This document shows, in pieces, positions 35,865-47,091 of a DNA stretch of 64,000 bases. The position numbers and the translations under genes were made by a program. Where the stretch lies: assembly GCF_000471905.2 (NCBI RefSeq), contig NW_006499897.1, positions 5,470,932-5,534,931 on the forward strand, read 5' to 3'. The DNA is from Amborella trichopoda (lineage: Eukaryota > Streptophyta > Magnoliopsida > Amborellales > Amborellaceae). The notes beneath the pieces are model-generated. The model searched no databases. It was not told the DNA's origin and saw only the letters and a list, made by a program, of their open reading frames with translations. Positions within the stretch are counted from its first letter, which is position 1, and each line of letters opens with the position of its first letter.

Positions 35865-36260
35865 TAAAGGAAGCTCCCTCTGTCTCATCTTTTTATTTAA
35901 ACTTTCCATTTCTTATTATTCTTTCTATGGATCTTTGTCTCTCTCTCATTGTCTGGTTTTTATTTCTCAATGACTTAAAACCCTGATGAAATGTTTTTCC
36001 TCCAGGAAGGAAAATGTCATTTGTGGTTGAAATATGGTAATAACAAGCACTTATATGTTGTATAGTGTGCTCTCGAGGGAGCATATTATGGACATTCTAT
36101 TGGAGTTTGGTTGGGTAAAATGGGGGGCGACAAAATGGTAGAATTTGTAAAATTAGATCTCGAACTCTTTTTGTTTTCAGGTATGATATTTGACCTAATA
36201 TTTGATGTGCATAAGAATGACAATTCCTCCTCGAGATACAGGAAAACAAAGAGGCATTTT

Positions 36261-36428
36261 GCAATGTTCCTACACTCTATGCACCCGAGCTTGGAACCCA
36301 CACAATAAATACCAGAGTTTTAATATATTAGAGACATATCTTTTACAATGTTCCTGAGCTCTATGCACCAAAGCTTAAAACCCGCATAATAAGCACCAGA
36401 GTCTTGATGTATTAGACAGAGAAAAATA
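36261..36428. repeat. 84-bp tandem duplication
   Basis: caatgttcct...ctctatgcacc...agcttgg/aaaaccc...ataccagag repeats at offset 84 (36261 and 36345), with about 15-20 percent divergence by eye. Confidence 0.85.
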
Positions 36429-37994
36429 CAACATCGAGTAGAGATAGAGAATTAGCCCATTGGTTTGCTTGCTGGAATTGCAGATAATGGTCTATTAAGA
36501 GAGGCTCAAATTTTGTTCTACATATATTAGAGAATGGTCTATTGAGGTGGGCTAAGAAATGGTCTATCGAGATAGGCTAAAAAATTGTTCAAGTGCCCTT
36601 GTTATAGAGCACCATCCTAACAGCTACAAGTTATATGCACCCCAACAGCTACAAGTTACGTGCACTTGATGAATGTTGTTACAAGCCTTCATCTCATTTT
36701 TGCCCTCGCACACGTATATGTGTGTCGTCTTCTCTTTTTTTTGTACTTAGAGTATATTGCATGAGAATGCGTGCTCTTAAATACACGTCAACAAACTCTC
36801 TCAGCTTTAATGTGGGACTCAAACCCACATCTTCCTCTCTCTACAAAGGCATTTTAAGAAAGAACAATAAAACCAAAGTGTTGTTTTAAAATACGCGTGA
36901 AGATTTTTTTTAATTTAAAATTTTTAGATTGATATAAGAATTATAAGGTGATTGTTTAAGAAAAAAAGGATTTTGGGTTCTCAAATATTTAGATCCTCTG
37001 TTCTATATTTTTTCTTGATACTCACATGCATTTGTATTATTATTGTTTTGAAAATTGGTAACCATGTTGAAGATATTGTATGGTCAAAATTCAGAGGCCT
37101 AAAAATACTCCTAGATTGAGTTTTATTGAAAGGAGTAAATGGCAAAAATGCTCGACCAAGGTCATAACATCTTTTGAGGACCAATCTCCTAAGTTTTTTC
37201 CTAGAGTAATTGTTGTTTCTAAAAATACAACATCTAAGTTTTGGGATTGAATATACATGTAAAAATCAAGAACATGTTTCCTCTCATCCTGAGCAGAAAA
37301 ACAATTAAAATTCGTATGAAACAAAACAAGAAAAAATAAGACAGAGAATTATTCTTCTTTGAGAATAACTCGTAGAAAGTTAAGATTGATTGTTCCCCTT
37401 AAAAAAAAGTAACCTCCAAAAAGGTGGGTTGGTCCCCAGCAATTTCCCCTTTCTTGGTGGCGTTGGAGTCCAGGCAAAGCAATGTGGGGTACCCTACAAC
37501 CATAAACCCTAAGCATAATTGAGTTATAACAGTTGTTAAGGCATGGGCCCAAAAGGAAGAGATTGGGGAAAGTTGGCTTCAAAAAGTAGCGGTTGGTAAC
37601 CGACCCAGTTAGTGCTTAGTTTATCGAAACGTCTGTTTTAGAATTAAAGCTTGTAATCATGAAAATTACAGATGTCATGATGGAGACTTTTAGTCGGCAA
37701 AGGATAAGTAATGTTTAAAAAACCATATCGGCAAGCCGGATTGCCCACCCATCGATCCGATCCAAATTGCCAAGATCGCTAAGAAAAATATTAACAAATT
37801 TAAAATAAATATGGGAGAAAGTTTATTGGGGGCTTTAAATAGGGCTGAGAATTTGCCCAGTCTAGATCCGAAACCCGAATTTTGGATCTTATTCGGATCG
37901 GGGTATGGATCCAAGTTTTGGATCCGAAATTAGGAGCTGGGTACATAATGTAGATTCAAATAGTTATTCGAGTTGGATCTAGGTATACGTGGAT

Positions 37995-38021
37995 NNNNNN
38001 NNNNNNNNNNNNNNTATAATA

Positions 38022-38053
<32 letters not shown>

Positions 38054-38074
38054 CTATATNTAGACGTACGTTAT

Positions 38075-38128
<54 letters not shown>

Positions 38129-38130
38129 AA
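37995..38130. repeat. Assembly gap with (TAG)n and (AT)n microsatellites
   Basis: 20 Ns at 37995-38014 are followed by (TAG)n to about 38053, a single N at 38060, and an (AT)n tract to about 38125. The true length is uncertain. Confidence 0.9.
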
Positions 38131-38209
38131 ATAATATATAATGTATGTCATAATTTTTATATTTATTAATTTATATACAATATACATAATTATTTTAACT
38201 TTTATAATT

Positions 38210-38580
38210 GGAAAAAGTTTGTATCGAACTGAGGCTCTAAACAATCAAATAAGAGCCTACCTCAAAAATTTCACTAGAAGCTGTTGTTTTGATGCCCAAA
38301 TATTCTCAAATTGATCATCTCGACATCAAGATGCAATGGACATGAGAAAAAAATGGATTTCAAGTTTTAGAAATAGAATTTTTTGTAACGCATTTTTGGA
38401 CCATCAATTTTTAATTTTTCATAGATTTGTCGATGTACAATATTTTTTAAGCTTTAAGATGAAAATATATTTTAAGGCTATGACAAAGATTTCCAGTATT
38501 GAAATCACATTTATCAACAATATTTGAAGGTAGGCTCTCATTAGATTGTTTAGAGCCCTGGCTCTATACAAATTGCACCC
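38210..38580 (+). mobile_element. 371-bp MULE-like MITE nested in the hAT element (copy 1)
   Basis: The ends are inverted: GTTTGTAT..GAGGCTCTAAACAATC on the left, and the reverse complement of the right end reads TTTGTATAGAGCCAGGGCTC then TAAACAATC. Flanking 9-bp repeats tttataatt (38201-38209) and tttataatg (38581-38589) differ at one base. The interior contains ggatttcaagtttt and ttgtaacgcatttttggacc. It encodes no protein. The strand is arbitrary and set only to show that copy 2 is inverted. Confidence 0.82.
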
Positions 38581-38758
38581 TTTATAATGTACAAAATTAG
38601 AATTGATTTGGATCCAAATCATATATATAGTTTCGGATCTAGTCTGGATATGATCGGATTCACATATTGATATGGATCTGATGTATACTTTTTGGATCTA
38701 GATCCGAATCTGGGTGGATCCAGACCCGATCCAAAAGATTCTCAGCCCTAGCTTTAAA

Positions 38759-41133
38759 TACTAGAATACACCTAGAAAGATAAAAGAGTGAAAAAACATT
38801 GATATAGGTGAATTCTTTTTTTTTTGGAACAGGGGATATGTGTATGGGTTGTATATTATAAGATTATTCACTTTTGCTACAAGGAGGTTTTATAAATCTA
38901 GGAAACATATAAACCTAGCGATGATATATGTAAAAAATGATGAGTTTAGCTCTTAATAAAGATTATAATCGGCAATCAGTTAGGATGTTTTAACTATAAA
39001 GGCACATCTAATATACTTGCCTATATAAATGTGTGGAAGCAAGGCAGCTTCATTAGACTTGTATTTAAGATACCGATAAGAAATTGGATATATGCAAGGC
39101 GCAAAACCTTTGTACTTATGGTCAAGGAACAAAAGAAAGAGAAGGCCTATGTGGAGAATTTAGGGCCTACGACATGCACAAACATGTGAATGGGCAATTG
39201 AGACGAACTTTGCATCTTGTAGAGGCGCCATTAGCCCATGTATTAGTATTGTATCAAATTTTCTCTTCACCTAAGCCTTCAACTATTCCTGACTTTGCTA
39301 GCCGTGATGGGAGATGCTCTTGGCCAATGATAGAGACTAGCATGTTGTTTGGCCGCGGTTAGGACCATAGCGACCCGTGGCTGTGGATACAGCTTTGCAT
39401 GGCTCTCGGTTGTGAGTACCCATTGATGAGTTTCTTTACTGCGGTTAGAGCAATCAACACTGGCCATGGCTGCAGTTGGAGAACAACCTATCTCTCGACT
39501 AGGGTTAGGCATGTTTGCATGGCTTCTGTCCATGGGTAGATAAATTGTTGGCCAAGGGTAGAGCATTCTTTTGCACTTGATGGTAATAACTACCTCTTGG
39601 CAGTGGCTTTGTATGCAGTAGTTTGAATACAAACCAAAATGACTGTTGGCACCCAATTTCATGAATACTTGTGATTCTTAACAAATTTTAAATAATTAAC
39701 AATGAGAAGACATTATCTTTTCGGAACAGTTGTGGTCCAACAATTGACATGGCATTTAAACATATTCTATAAGGACAGAAACTTCTCATCCTCATGATGG
39801 ATTTTTTTTATAACATCCTCTTGTTGTTTTGTTTCGCAATTTTCTCTCAGGGAAGGCAATCTTTGGTGTTTTGTGGTTCTTGTTGTTCTATGCATTTGGA
39901 TAATCTTTCTGATCTTTGATTATATCTTGACGATAAATTTGCTCAGGGAAATTAATGCACATTTATTTTTCTTGTAAGGGGCAAATGTTATCTTGAAATG
40001 ACATCGTAGATGTACCTTGAAACATAATGATCTTTCTTTCCTATTTACTGCTTTGTGATCAATTACTCACGGTTATCAAATTTGTTCATCCCTTCTGCCC
40101 GCATTTCACCCTCTAAAGTAATATTCCGCGACATGGCCATGGATACTATCTGATGCCATGGGTTCCTACCAGAAGCTGTGGACTCCTACTGCATGAAGCC
40201 ATGTATATCTACCTAATGCTAAGGATTCCTATCCATGGTGGAGGAGTTATTTCTATGAATATGAGTGAAAAGGAAATTGTACTTTTCAATTGATGCTTAG
40301 AGCTCTTATAATTGCATTTGTATAGCGTGAATATTTTAGTAGTACTGGAAAAATGAGATGAGCATGCAAATTTAAAAATTTAACAATTGATTATATTTAA
40401 TTAAATTAATCCGAATTTGGTTTTTGAGCCCTTTAGGTTGGTCGAGGGAAAAAACAAAAAAAAAAAACGGAAAATATCAATTAAAAGGATAAATTACCTC
40501 ACGAAACTTCTATTTAACATTAGTATTGTTTCTTTTGAAGTTTCCTTTCGTGCAAATACTTTTTTTAAGAAAATATAACAAAAATGACCAAATTAAAAAT
40601 CCTTAATTAAGTAGGGGCATTTTGGTAATCGTTCCCATTTAAGTAGTCAGGGCTATATGATGAAATACCCCTGGGTTCAAAGTTAGCAATATGAAATCGT
40701 AAAATGGTCAAAATACCCTGGTTGTTTGGGGTTTGCAGTACAGAACTCACTTTTTTCACTATAAACTTTGTTTCATGCTAAACTCGAACAACTAAAAATA
40801 TTATTTTGTTATTTATTAGAGCAATTTGATCATTTTCTACTACATTATTATATAAAATATCTAATCAGATAAACTTGAAAAGCGAAAACTTTTAATATTA
40901 AATTGGTTGATTTGACACTTTAATGATTTTACGAGAGAATATAACCTTTTAAAATTTTAAAAAGAAGAAGAAGAGCTAACTAAACTTTTTGTTTTGAGTA
41001 TACAAGTGATGAACATGCAAATTTACCTGAAAATTCCAAAACACTATTTGAGCCTTTCAACTGTAAAGGCTATGAAATTTGGCAGCTCGAATGACTTATC
41101 TCCCAATTCCTAACTAATCTGTTATCGAATGTC
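38759..41133. other. Intergenic stretch, no gene recognised
   Basis: AT-rich. A patch at 39300-39620 repeats loosely related ccatggctgcggttag words, but I could not assign it to a family. Small open frames match nothing I know. Poly-A runs occur near 40450. Confidence 0.5.
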
Positions 41134-41525
41134 CGTAGCTATATGTATAGAGCCGAGGCTCTAACAATCGAATTAGAGCCCACTTTAAAATATTATTGAG
41201 AAATATGGTTTACTATTGGAAATTTGTATGATAGCATTAAAATATATTTTTATTTTTAATTATAAAATTTAAAGCTTCAAATATAGCATAGATCGAGCAG
41301 ATCCATGAAAGCTTAAAAATCTTGAAAATTGACGGTCCAAAAATGCGTTACAAGATTCACTATATTCAAAACTTGAAATTCATCTTTTTCTCATGTCCAT
41401 GCATCTTGATGTTGAGATGATTAATTTGAGAATATTTTATCGTCAAAACAATCTCTTCTAGTGAAATTTTTGAGGTGAGCTCTAATTTGATTGGTTAGAG
41501 CCTCAGCTCTACCTAAATTTTTTCC
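41134..41525 (-). mobile_element. Second copy of the GAGGCTCT MITE, inverted relative to copy 1
   Basis: The ends are again inverted repeats containing GAGGCTCTAAC(C)AATC. The interior is the reverse complement of copy 1: ggtccaaaaatgcgttacaa, cttgaaattcatctttttctcatgtcc and catcttgatgttgagatga. No clear target duplication was found. Confidence 0.82.
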
Positions 41526-41759
41526 AATAAAATATGACCACAAAATTGATCGTCCCAAACTTTTGGTCGATCACAGTCTTATCACATGGTAATCACAGTC
41601 CATCACTTAATTTTGGCACTGATTACTCTTCGGGTTATGATCTTCCCCAGCCCTTATCCCACACTTCTTCCACACATGCCAAGAGTAATTTAGATTTAAA
41701 ATTAACTTTCAAAATTGCAGAGCTAACTCAAAATCATTGCCCGATAGTTCTAGCCAATG

Positions 41760-42440
41760 TTATGAAACTCGACTCAAGCTGAGTACTCGGTCCATGCCTA
41801 GCCTAGCTCTCGCCTGAATTCGAGTAACTCGGCCCGAGTAGGACCGAGCTGTAGCAGCAAAATACTATTAAAAAATAAAATATACAAAAAAATCCAAAAA
41901 ATATAAAAAATATATTCAAATTTTTTTTTTTTAACAAAAACAACTAATTGTGGTTAAAAAAAGTAGCTAAAAATATATTTAAAAAATGAGTTTGTGACAT
42001 GGTATTTTTGAAATTTTTCAAAAAGATGGAAAAATGTAAAAATAAATACCAAAATTGAGGTGTTACAAATATATTTATTATTTTTTGGGATTTTTAATAA
42101 TTTTTATAAAAAAAATTCGGATCCCCAAATTGGACCTCCAACTTGGGACAAGTTGGGCTCAGTTAGGGCCTGAGCCCGAGTAACTCGGTCAAGTCCTAAA
42201 CAACTCAACCGACTTTTCAATCACTGGTTTTAACTCGAGACCCACTTGATAAGGCCCGAGTAGTGTGCCACGCGATTTCATGCCTTAAAAACCCTTGATC
42301 ACTGGTCTCAAGTATAGTCATAATTTTAAAAAACATAATTTTAAATTTTGTTTATATTAAAAATTGTCCAATAGAACTCTCCCAAGTCCGACTCGGAATT
42401 GGGGACTCTGGCCCCTTGGCAAGGCCGAGTCCAAGTCAGA
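41760..42440. repeat. GACTCG/CTCGG-word repeat, probable non-autonomous DNA element
   Basis: Two clusters of actcgactc, gagtaactcgg and cgagtagg words (41765-41860 and 42120-42290) flank an AT-rich core, and a third cluster occurs near 42385-42435. The partly symmetrical layout resembles DNA-element subterminal repeats, but the termini are not clear. Confidence 0.4.
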
Positions 42441-42579
42441 TTTCTAACTGCCATAAAAAGAGACATCTGAGTCATTTGCCCCTAAATGGGAGAGAAAGGG
42501 AAGAGATCGATTCAACATCAAAATAAATGGACTCCTTAGACTTGTACATGTTTAACACGATTTGAAGAAGGAAACAATT

Positions 42580-43700
42580 TATATAAGATATCGACTTTAA
42601 AATATTGAAGTAAGGAATACCTCAATAACCTATCAAAAACGTTCTGATGTTATAAAAACCCTCAAGATGATCATCTCTGAAACAAAAACATTTCAAATTA
42701 TGAAAATAGTGCATCTTGTAACGCATTATTTAGGCCATCTATTTTTTAGCATTTTAATTGTTTATAAATATGCTCAATTTACATCACTTTTTGCATTTTA
42801 AATTTCATAATTAGGGGTAAAAATAGATTTTCACGCCATTCCACAGCTTGCCAACACCAAAACCAACATCTTTCAACATAGTTTTGATGCATACCTTACT
42901 TCAAAAGTTGACATCGTATACAAAACTCACTCTCTTTGATGAACTAATGCGCAGTGCGTACAATTCAAATCGAAAGGGTGATGCTTTATATAAATTTTTA
43001 GGGCAAAAATTTATGTAAAGTGTCAACCTTGAACTATTGAGGTAAGGCATGCCTTAAAAACCCATTGGAAAAGGTTATTCCAATGCTAGAAAACCCTCAA
43101 ATCGCTAATTTTAACCTCAAGATGTATGGATATGAGGAGAAAAAAAAAGGATTTCAAGTCATGCAAATTGTGCATCTTGTAATACATTTATTTGAACTGT
43201 TCATATTTAATTTTTTTAATATTTATAGATCCGTTGAATCTACATTATTTTTAGATATTCAAAATTTATAATTATATGTAACAATAGATTTTTATGCCAT
43301 CTCAAAGCTTCCCGACACCGAAACTGTATGTTTCATAGTTTCTAAAGTGCACCTTACTTGCTCTGAAGTGCACCTTACTTCCACATTACAAGATTGGCAC
43401 CTTATATGAGTGTCACTCATTTTTTTTAAGTAGAGATAGTCTATATAATGATGCAATCTTATATTTAAGATGCACCTAAAAAATCTAATAGAAAAGAGTG
43501 TTATAAAGTTAGAAAATCTTTCAATTGATCATCTTGACTTTGAGATCTATGGATATAAAGAAAAAAATAATTTCAAGTCTAGAACATGATGCATCTTATA
43601 ACAAGTTATTTAGACCGTCTATTTTCAAGATTTTCAAATATTTATAGATTTTTATGACCTATTTTGAAATTTTGAAATTTCATAATCAGGATTGAATCTA
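42580..43700. repeat. Three degenerate units sharing the MITE core
   Basis: Units at about 42580-42930, 42980-43330 and 43435-43695 follow the same order of words: paccctcaa, gatcatct..a, gga/aatttcaagt, tgcatcttgtaa..c(a/g)..atttagaccgtc, tatttatag, and aatttcataatt. The core is recognisably that of the MITEs at 38210 and 41134, but the GAGGCTCT termini are missing; the first two units are bordered instead by ttgaagtaaggnatacctcaa-like words. No coding capacity. Confidence 0.7.
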
Positions 43701-44019
43701 CATATTTAGGGAAAAAAGTATACAAGAGACCATTTATTTTGAGTACAGGGAGGTTACAATCAATATTGTCTATTAGATTTTTAATTAGATGGTTTTAAGT
43801 ATGTCATTGATTAGACTTAAAGTTCAATTTTTTTTTGTAGACTTTATAACATATCTCAAACCATCCAATTTGACATCTAATAGCTAGGAATGGTTATGAC
43901 ATCTTCGTAGTAATGATAAATTGTCTCATAGTGTATATTCCCATTTTTAGATCATCGTTTAGTTTAGGATATCTATCTATCTTTATATATATTAAGCGAG
44001 AGGGATAACCTCACTATTC

Positions 44020-44600
44020 TTGCATCATGTGTCCTTTTTTTTTCTTCCAAAATTGCCTCCTCTCTCTCAAGGTAATACATCTACCCCACTCTCTCTCTCT
44101 ACGCATCTATTTCCCTCTCTCTATCAAAAGATAAACATGATTTCTAATTTTATCTCCCTTCTATCTCTCTCTCAAATCCCGTATTTTTTTTTACAAACAT
44201 AAGCATGTTTTTCCTCTCTTCTCTTCCTAAACTGTCTCACCTACTCCCCTCTTTCTCTATTTTCTTGATAGATATGGAAGATGAATATTATAATTTATAT
44301 ATATCTTTCTCTCTCTTTTCCTCTCTCTCACGTCCATCTAGTTTCTCTCTCACGTCCTCTCTCTATTATTTCTTGTATTAAATCTCTCACAAAATTTGAA
44401 AGTTTTTTCCTCTCAAAAAAACTCTCTCTAATTCTCTCTCTCCCTTTTTCCTAAAATCTCTCTCTCTCTCTCAACATATCTATCTCCCACACTCTCCCTC
44501 TTATTTATATCATCGTCTTAAATTTCTCTCTTCTCTTTACGGTTTTCTCAAATTCTTTCCCTCTCTATTGATTTCTCATTCTCTATTTCGTTGTAGGTAA
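44020..44600. repeat. CT-rich low-complexity block
   Basis: Dense ctctctct and ctctctcacgtcc words on the plus strand. No gene is visible. Confidence 0.8.
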
Positions 44601-45280
44601 ATAATTTTTTTGGTTGTTATCTCGGCTTGACTTTATTACATGGGGAACCATTAACATCCAAAGGTATTTTAAGATTTAGGTTGTGTTCCTTAATATTTTC
44701 TATTCATTTGTCTTCGAAGCTTCTTAGTTGTATCTAATACCCTAGAATTTTGTCTTAAATGGTTTCTTAACTAAATCTCAAATGTAGACAGCTATTTTGG
44801 ACTTTTCATGTTCTTTTATTGTTGTTGTTGTTGTTGTTATTTTTTACTGGTTTGCATGTTATTTATATCATCCATGTTATCTTCTTGTTGTTACTTTTTA
44901 CTGATTTGCATGTTATTTATATCATCATCTTAAATTTCTCTTTTCTCTCTATGGTTTCCCCAAGTTCTCTGGTTTTCTCAAATTCTCTCATTCTCTATTG
45001 ATTTCTCATTCTCTATTTCATTGTAGGTAAAAAAAATTTTGGTTGCCATCTCGGCTCAACTCTGCTGCATGGGAAATCATTAACATCCAAAGGTATTTAC
45101 GATTTAGGTTGTGTTCTTTAATATTTCCTATTCCTTTGTCTTTGTGAGCTTTTTGGTTGTATCTAATAACCTAGAATTATGTTTTAAATAGTTTCTTAAC
45201 TAAATCTTAAGTGTAGCCAACTACTTTGAACTTTTCATGTTCTTTTATTGTTGTTGTTGTGCTTGACTGGTTTATATGTT
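44541..45280. repeat. Tandem duplication with a period of about 430 bp
   Basis: ggttttctcaaattct, ttctcattctctatttc(g/a)ttg, catcggct-like, cattaacatccaaaggtattt, ttaggttgtgttc and acttttcatgttcttttattg occur in the same order from 44541 and again from 44971. The copies are well diverged, which indicates an old duplication. Confidence 0.85.
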
Positions 45281-45779
45281 ATTGTGAACAATGCATTATC
45301 TCTTTTATGTAATTGTATGATACGAATGGTGGTCATATTACCATATCGTGTCAGGGTGTTAAGGATTTTAAATCCTGAATGATGATATCCTTCTCTTAGA
45401 GAGAAAGAGTTGTTCTTTCTTTCTAGCTCCTGTGATTTAAAGTTTCAACTGTGTAGGATTTGAATTTAAGAAATCAATGTGTTACTGTGTTTTGGATGAG
45501 TTTTTTGTATTGTATTTCTATAATAATTGTAAAAAGTAGTTATTACTAAGAATAATTTATTTTTATCAGAATGATACCAATGTAATTAGATATTATATTG
45601 AGAAAATTACAAAAAAACCCCCAGAATACACTATCCACTCAACTTACCCCACCGAAAATTTTTTGTACAATTGTTTCCCTGTAACAAGCTTTCCTCGCAA
45701 CCCACCCCCCCCCCTCCTCACAGTAAAAAGTTCTAATTTTTTTGGACATAAATGCCCTTACAATACAATAAAAGTTCAA

Positions 45780-46515
45780 TTGGCGGTCCAGAGACCTAAC
45801 TGCCGGAGTGAAGAGTAATATTGCCAGCGCGCTTTGGCTCCAGAGACCTAACTGTCGAAGCGAAATCTAACATACTGCCGAAGCGAGATAAAACAGTGTC
45901 GGAGCGAGCCGCCAAACCGCCGGAGCGATGTGTACCAATATAGTATTGCCAGAGCACATGTAATTAACGTCAGAGCGCAGACTTTACTACCGGAGCAAAG
46001 TACTAAACCGCCAGATCAAATTGCTCAGTACCGGAGCGCATGACCTCACTGTCGCAACGCTCTGGCTCTAGAAGCTCAACTGTCGGAGCCTGTTTAGGTA
46101 GTGTCGGAGCACGTTGCTTCAATGCCGGAGTGACATATACTGATTGCTAGAGTGTTGTGGCTCCAGAAGCCTTACTACAGGAGCGTATTACTCTATTGCC
46201 GGAGCGAAACGTCAGTAACACCGGAGCTTGTATACCAACTACCGGAGCTTTGTGACTGTAGAAGCTGTACTAGCGGAGCATGAGTGTTGACTGTCGGAGC
46301 ATACATGTGTATTGCGGAAGCGCTCTGTGGCTCTAGAAGCTTTATTGCCCGAGTAGTGTCAGAGCATGCATATAAACTGTTGGAGCGGTGTGTTGTACTG
46401 TAGGAGCGCTCTGTGGCTCCAGAAGCTTTACTGTTGGAGCAATGTGTTGTACTGCCAGAGCGTGGTGTTGCAGTGCCAGATCGAAGTGTTGTAGTGCCGG
46501 AGCGAAGTGTTGTCA
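45780..46515. repeat. Array of about 30 CGGAGCG-like motifs
   Basis: A 10-12-bp phrase of consensus ctgCCGGAGCGaa occurs about 31 times in some 735 bp, on average every 24 bp. Intervening bases vary, apart from a longer phrase gctctgtggctc(c/t)agaagct that returns several times (about 45830, 46060, 46165, 46325, 46410). At the 3' end the spacing tightens into a cleaner 24-bp repeat, which read on the minus strand would give TTLRSGTT-like octapeptides. It directly adjoins the left TIR of the MULE. There is no similar array at the right TIR. Confidence 0.9.
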
Positions 46516-47091
46516 TGCAATACCTATTTTTTTTTATGTTTTTTTTGTTGGCTTTTTGCCTTTTGTGGTGTTATATGTTAGAATTGAGTTAGGTGTTTCT
46601 CTTTAGTGGTGTTATATGTTAGCCTTTGGTAGTGTTATGTGTTAGTATTTGGTGGTGGCTTTACATTCTATGTAGTGGTATTATATAGCCTTTGGTGGTT
46701 GTTATATGTTAGCCTTAGCAATTACTATTCTCTTTGATGGCTTCATAGTTTGTCACCCAAGCAACCGCATTTGATAACCAAGTTACATTATCATAAAAAT
46801 ATATAATATCCAACTTGATGACTTTCTCATAATTGAAAAGGCTGATAAAGAGAGATATCTCATTTATGTAACATACCCTTCATTGAACATTTGTTTTGAA
46901 CATGTATATAAAATCCAAAAATACATATCAAACTCGACATCAAAATATAACCAACCATATCATTTACCTAACATATGTTTCAAACATACCGATTAAATCA
47001 AAAAATACATATGAATGGCAATCAATATCAACCATATTTTTTACTTAACATTTGTTTCGAATATACATAGCCAAGACAAAAATAAAAAAAG
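46516..47091. other. MULE interior between motif array and PMD gene
   Basis: Short local repeats of ggtggt(g)ttatatgttagcc are seen at about 46565-46720, followed by AT-rich sequence. It is probably the 3' untranslated side of the PMD gene. Confidence 0.5.

Larger units (their letters stand above)
32451..37831. other. Intergenic stretch, no gene recognised
   Basis: AT-rich. Supportable contents are a short RNase H-like scrap (34850-34990) and two tandem duplications (35700, 36261), listed separately, plus a 26-bp direct duplication aacagctacaagtta at about 36619-36664. Small open frames are present, but none resembles a known protein or shows exon-like boundaries. Confidence 0.6.
37840..38750. 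mobile_element. hAT-type non-autonomous element, perfect 8-bp TSD
   Basis: Terminal inverted repeat TAGGGCTGAGAAT on the left (37840-37852) and ATTCTCAGCCCTA on the right (38738-38750), with identical 8-bp flanks gctttaaa (37832-37839 and 38751-38758). The terminus resembles the Ac-type TAGGGATGAAA, and 8-bp duplications are the hAT hallmark. Subterminal regions are full of ggatccgaa/ttcggatcc-like words in both orientations. The interior holds a gap, a (TAG)n and an (AT)n run, and a nested MITE. No transposase is present. Confidence 0.92.

Noticed and set aside
36981..37324. LINE endonuclease fragment (QNLDVVFLET-like words on the minus strand)
   Set aside because: Only a few residues resemble the family and no second motif follows in any frame. 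Too weak to annotate.
39279..39662. 127-codon minus-strand open frame
   Set aside because: No recognisable domain. Its repeated ccatggctg-like words suggest a decayed repeat rather than a gene.
45780..46515. CRISPR-like array
   Set aside because: This is plant nuclear DNA. The repeated word is only about 10 bp and degenerate, spacing varies, and there are no cas genes.
46193..46516. Gene for a TTLRSGTT-repeat protein
   Set aside because: The frame exists only because the motif spacing approaches 24 bp. It has no start context, domain or splice evidence, and the rest of the array is not in frame.
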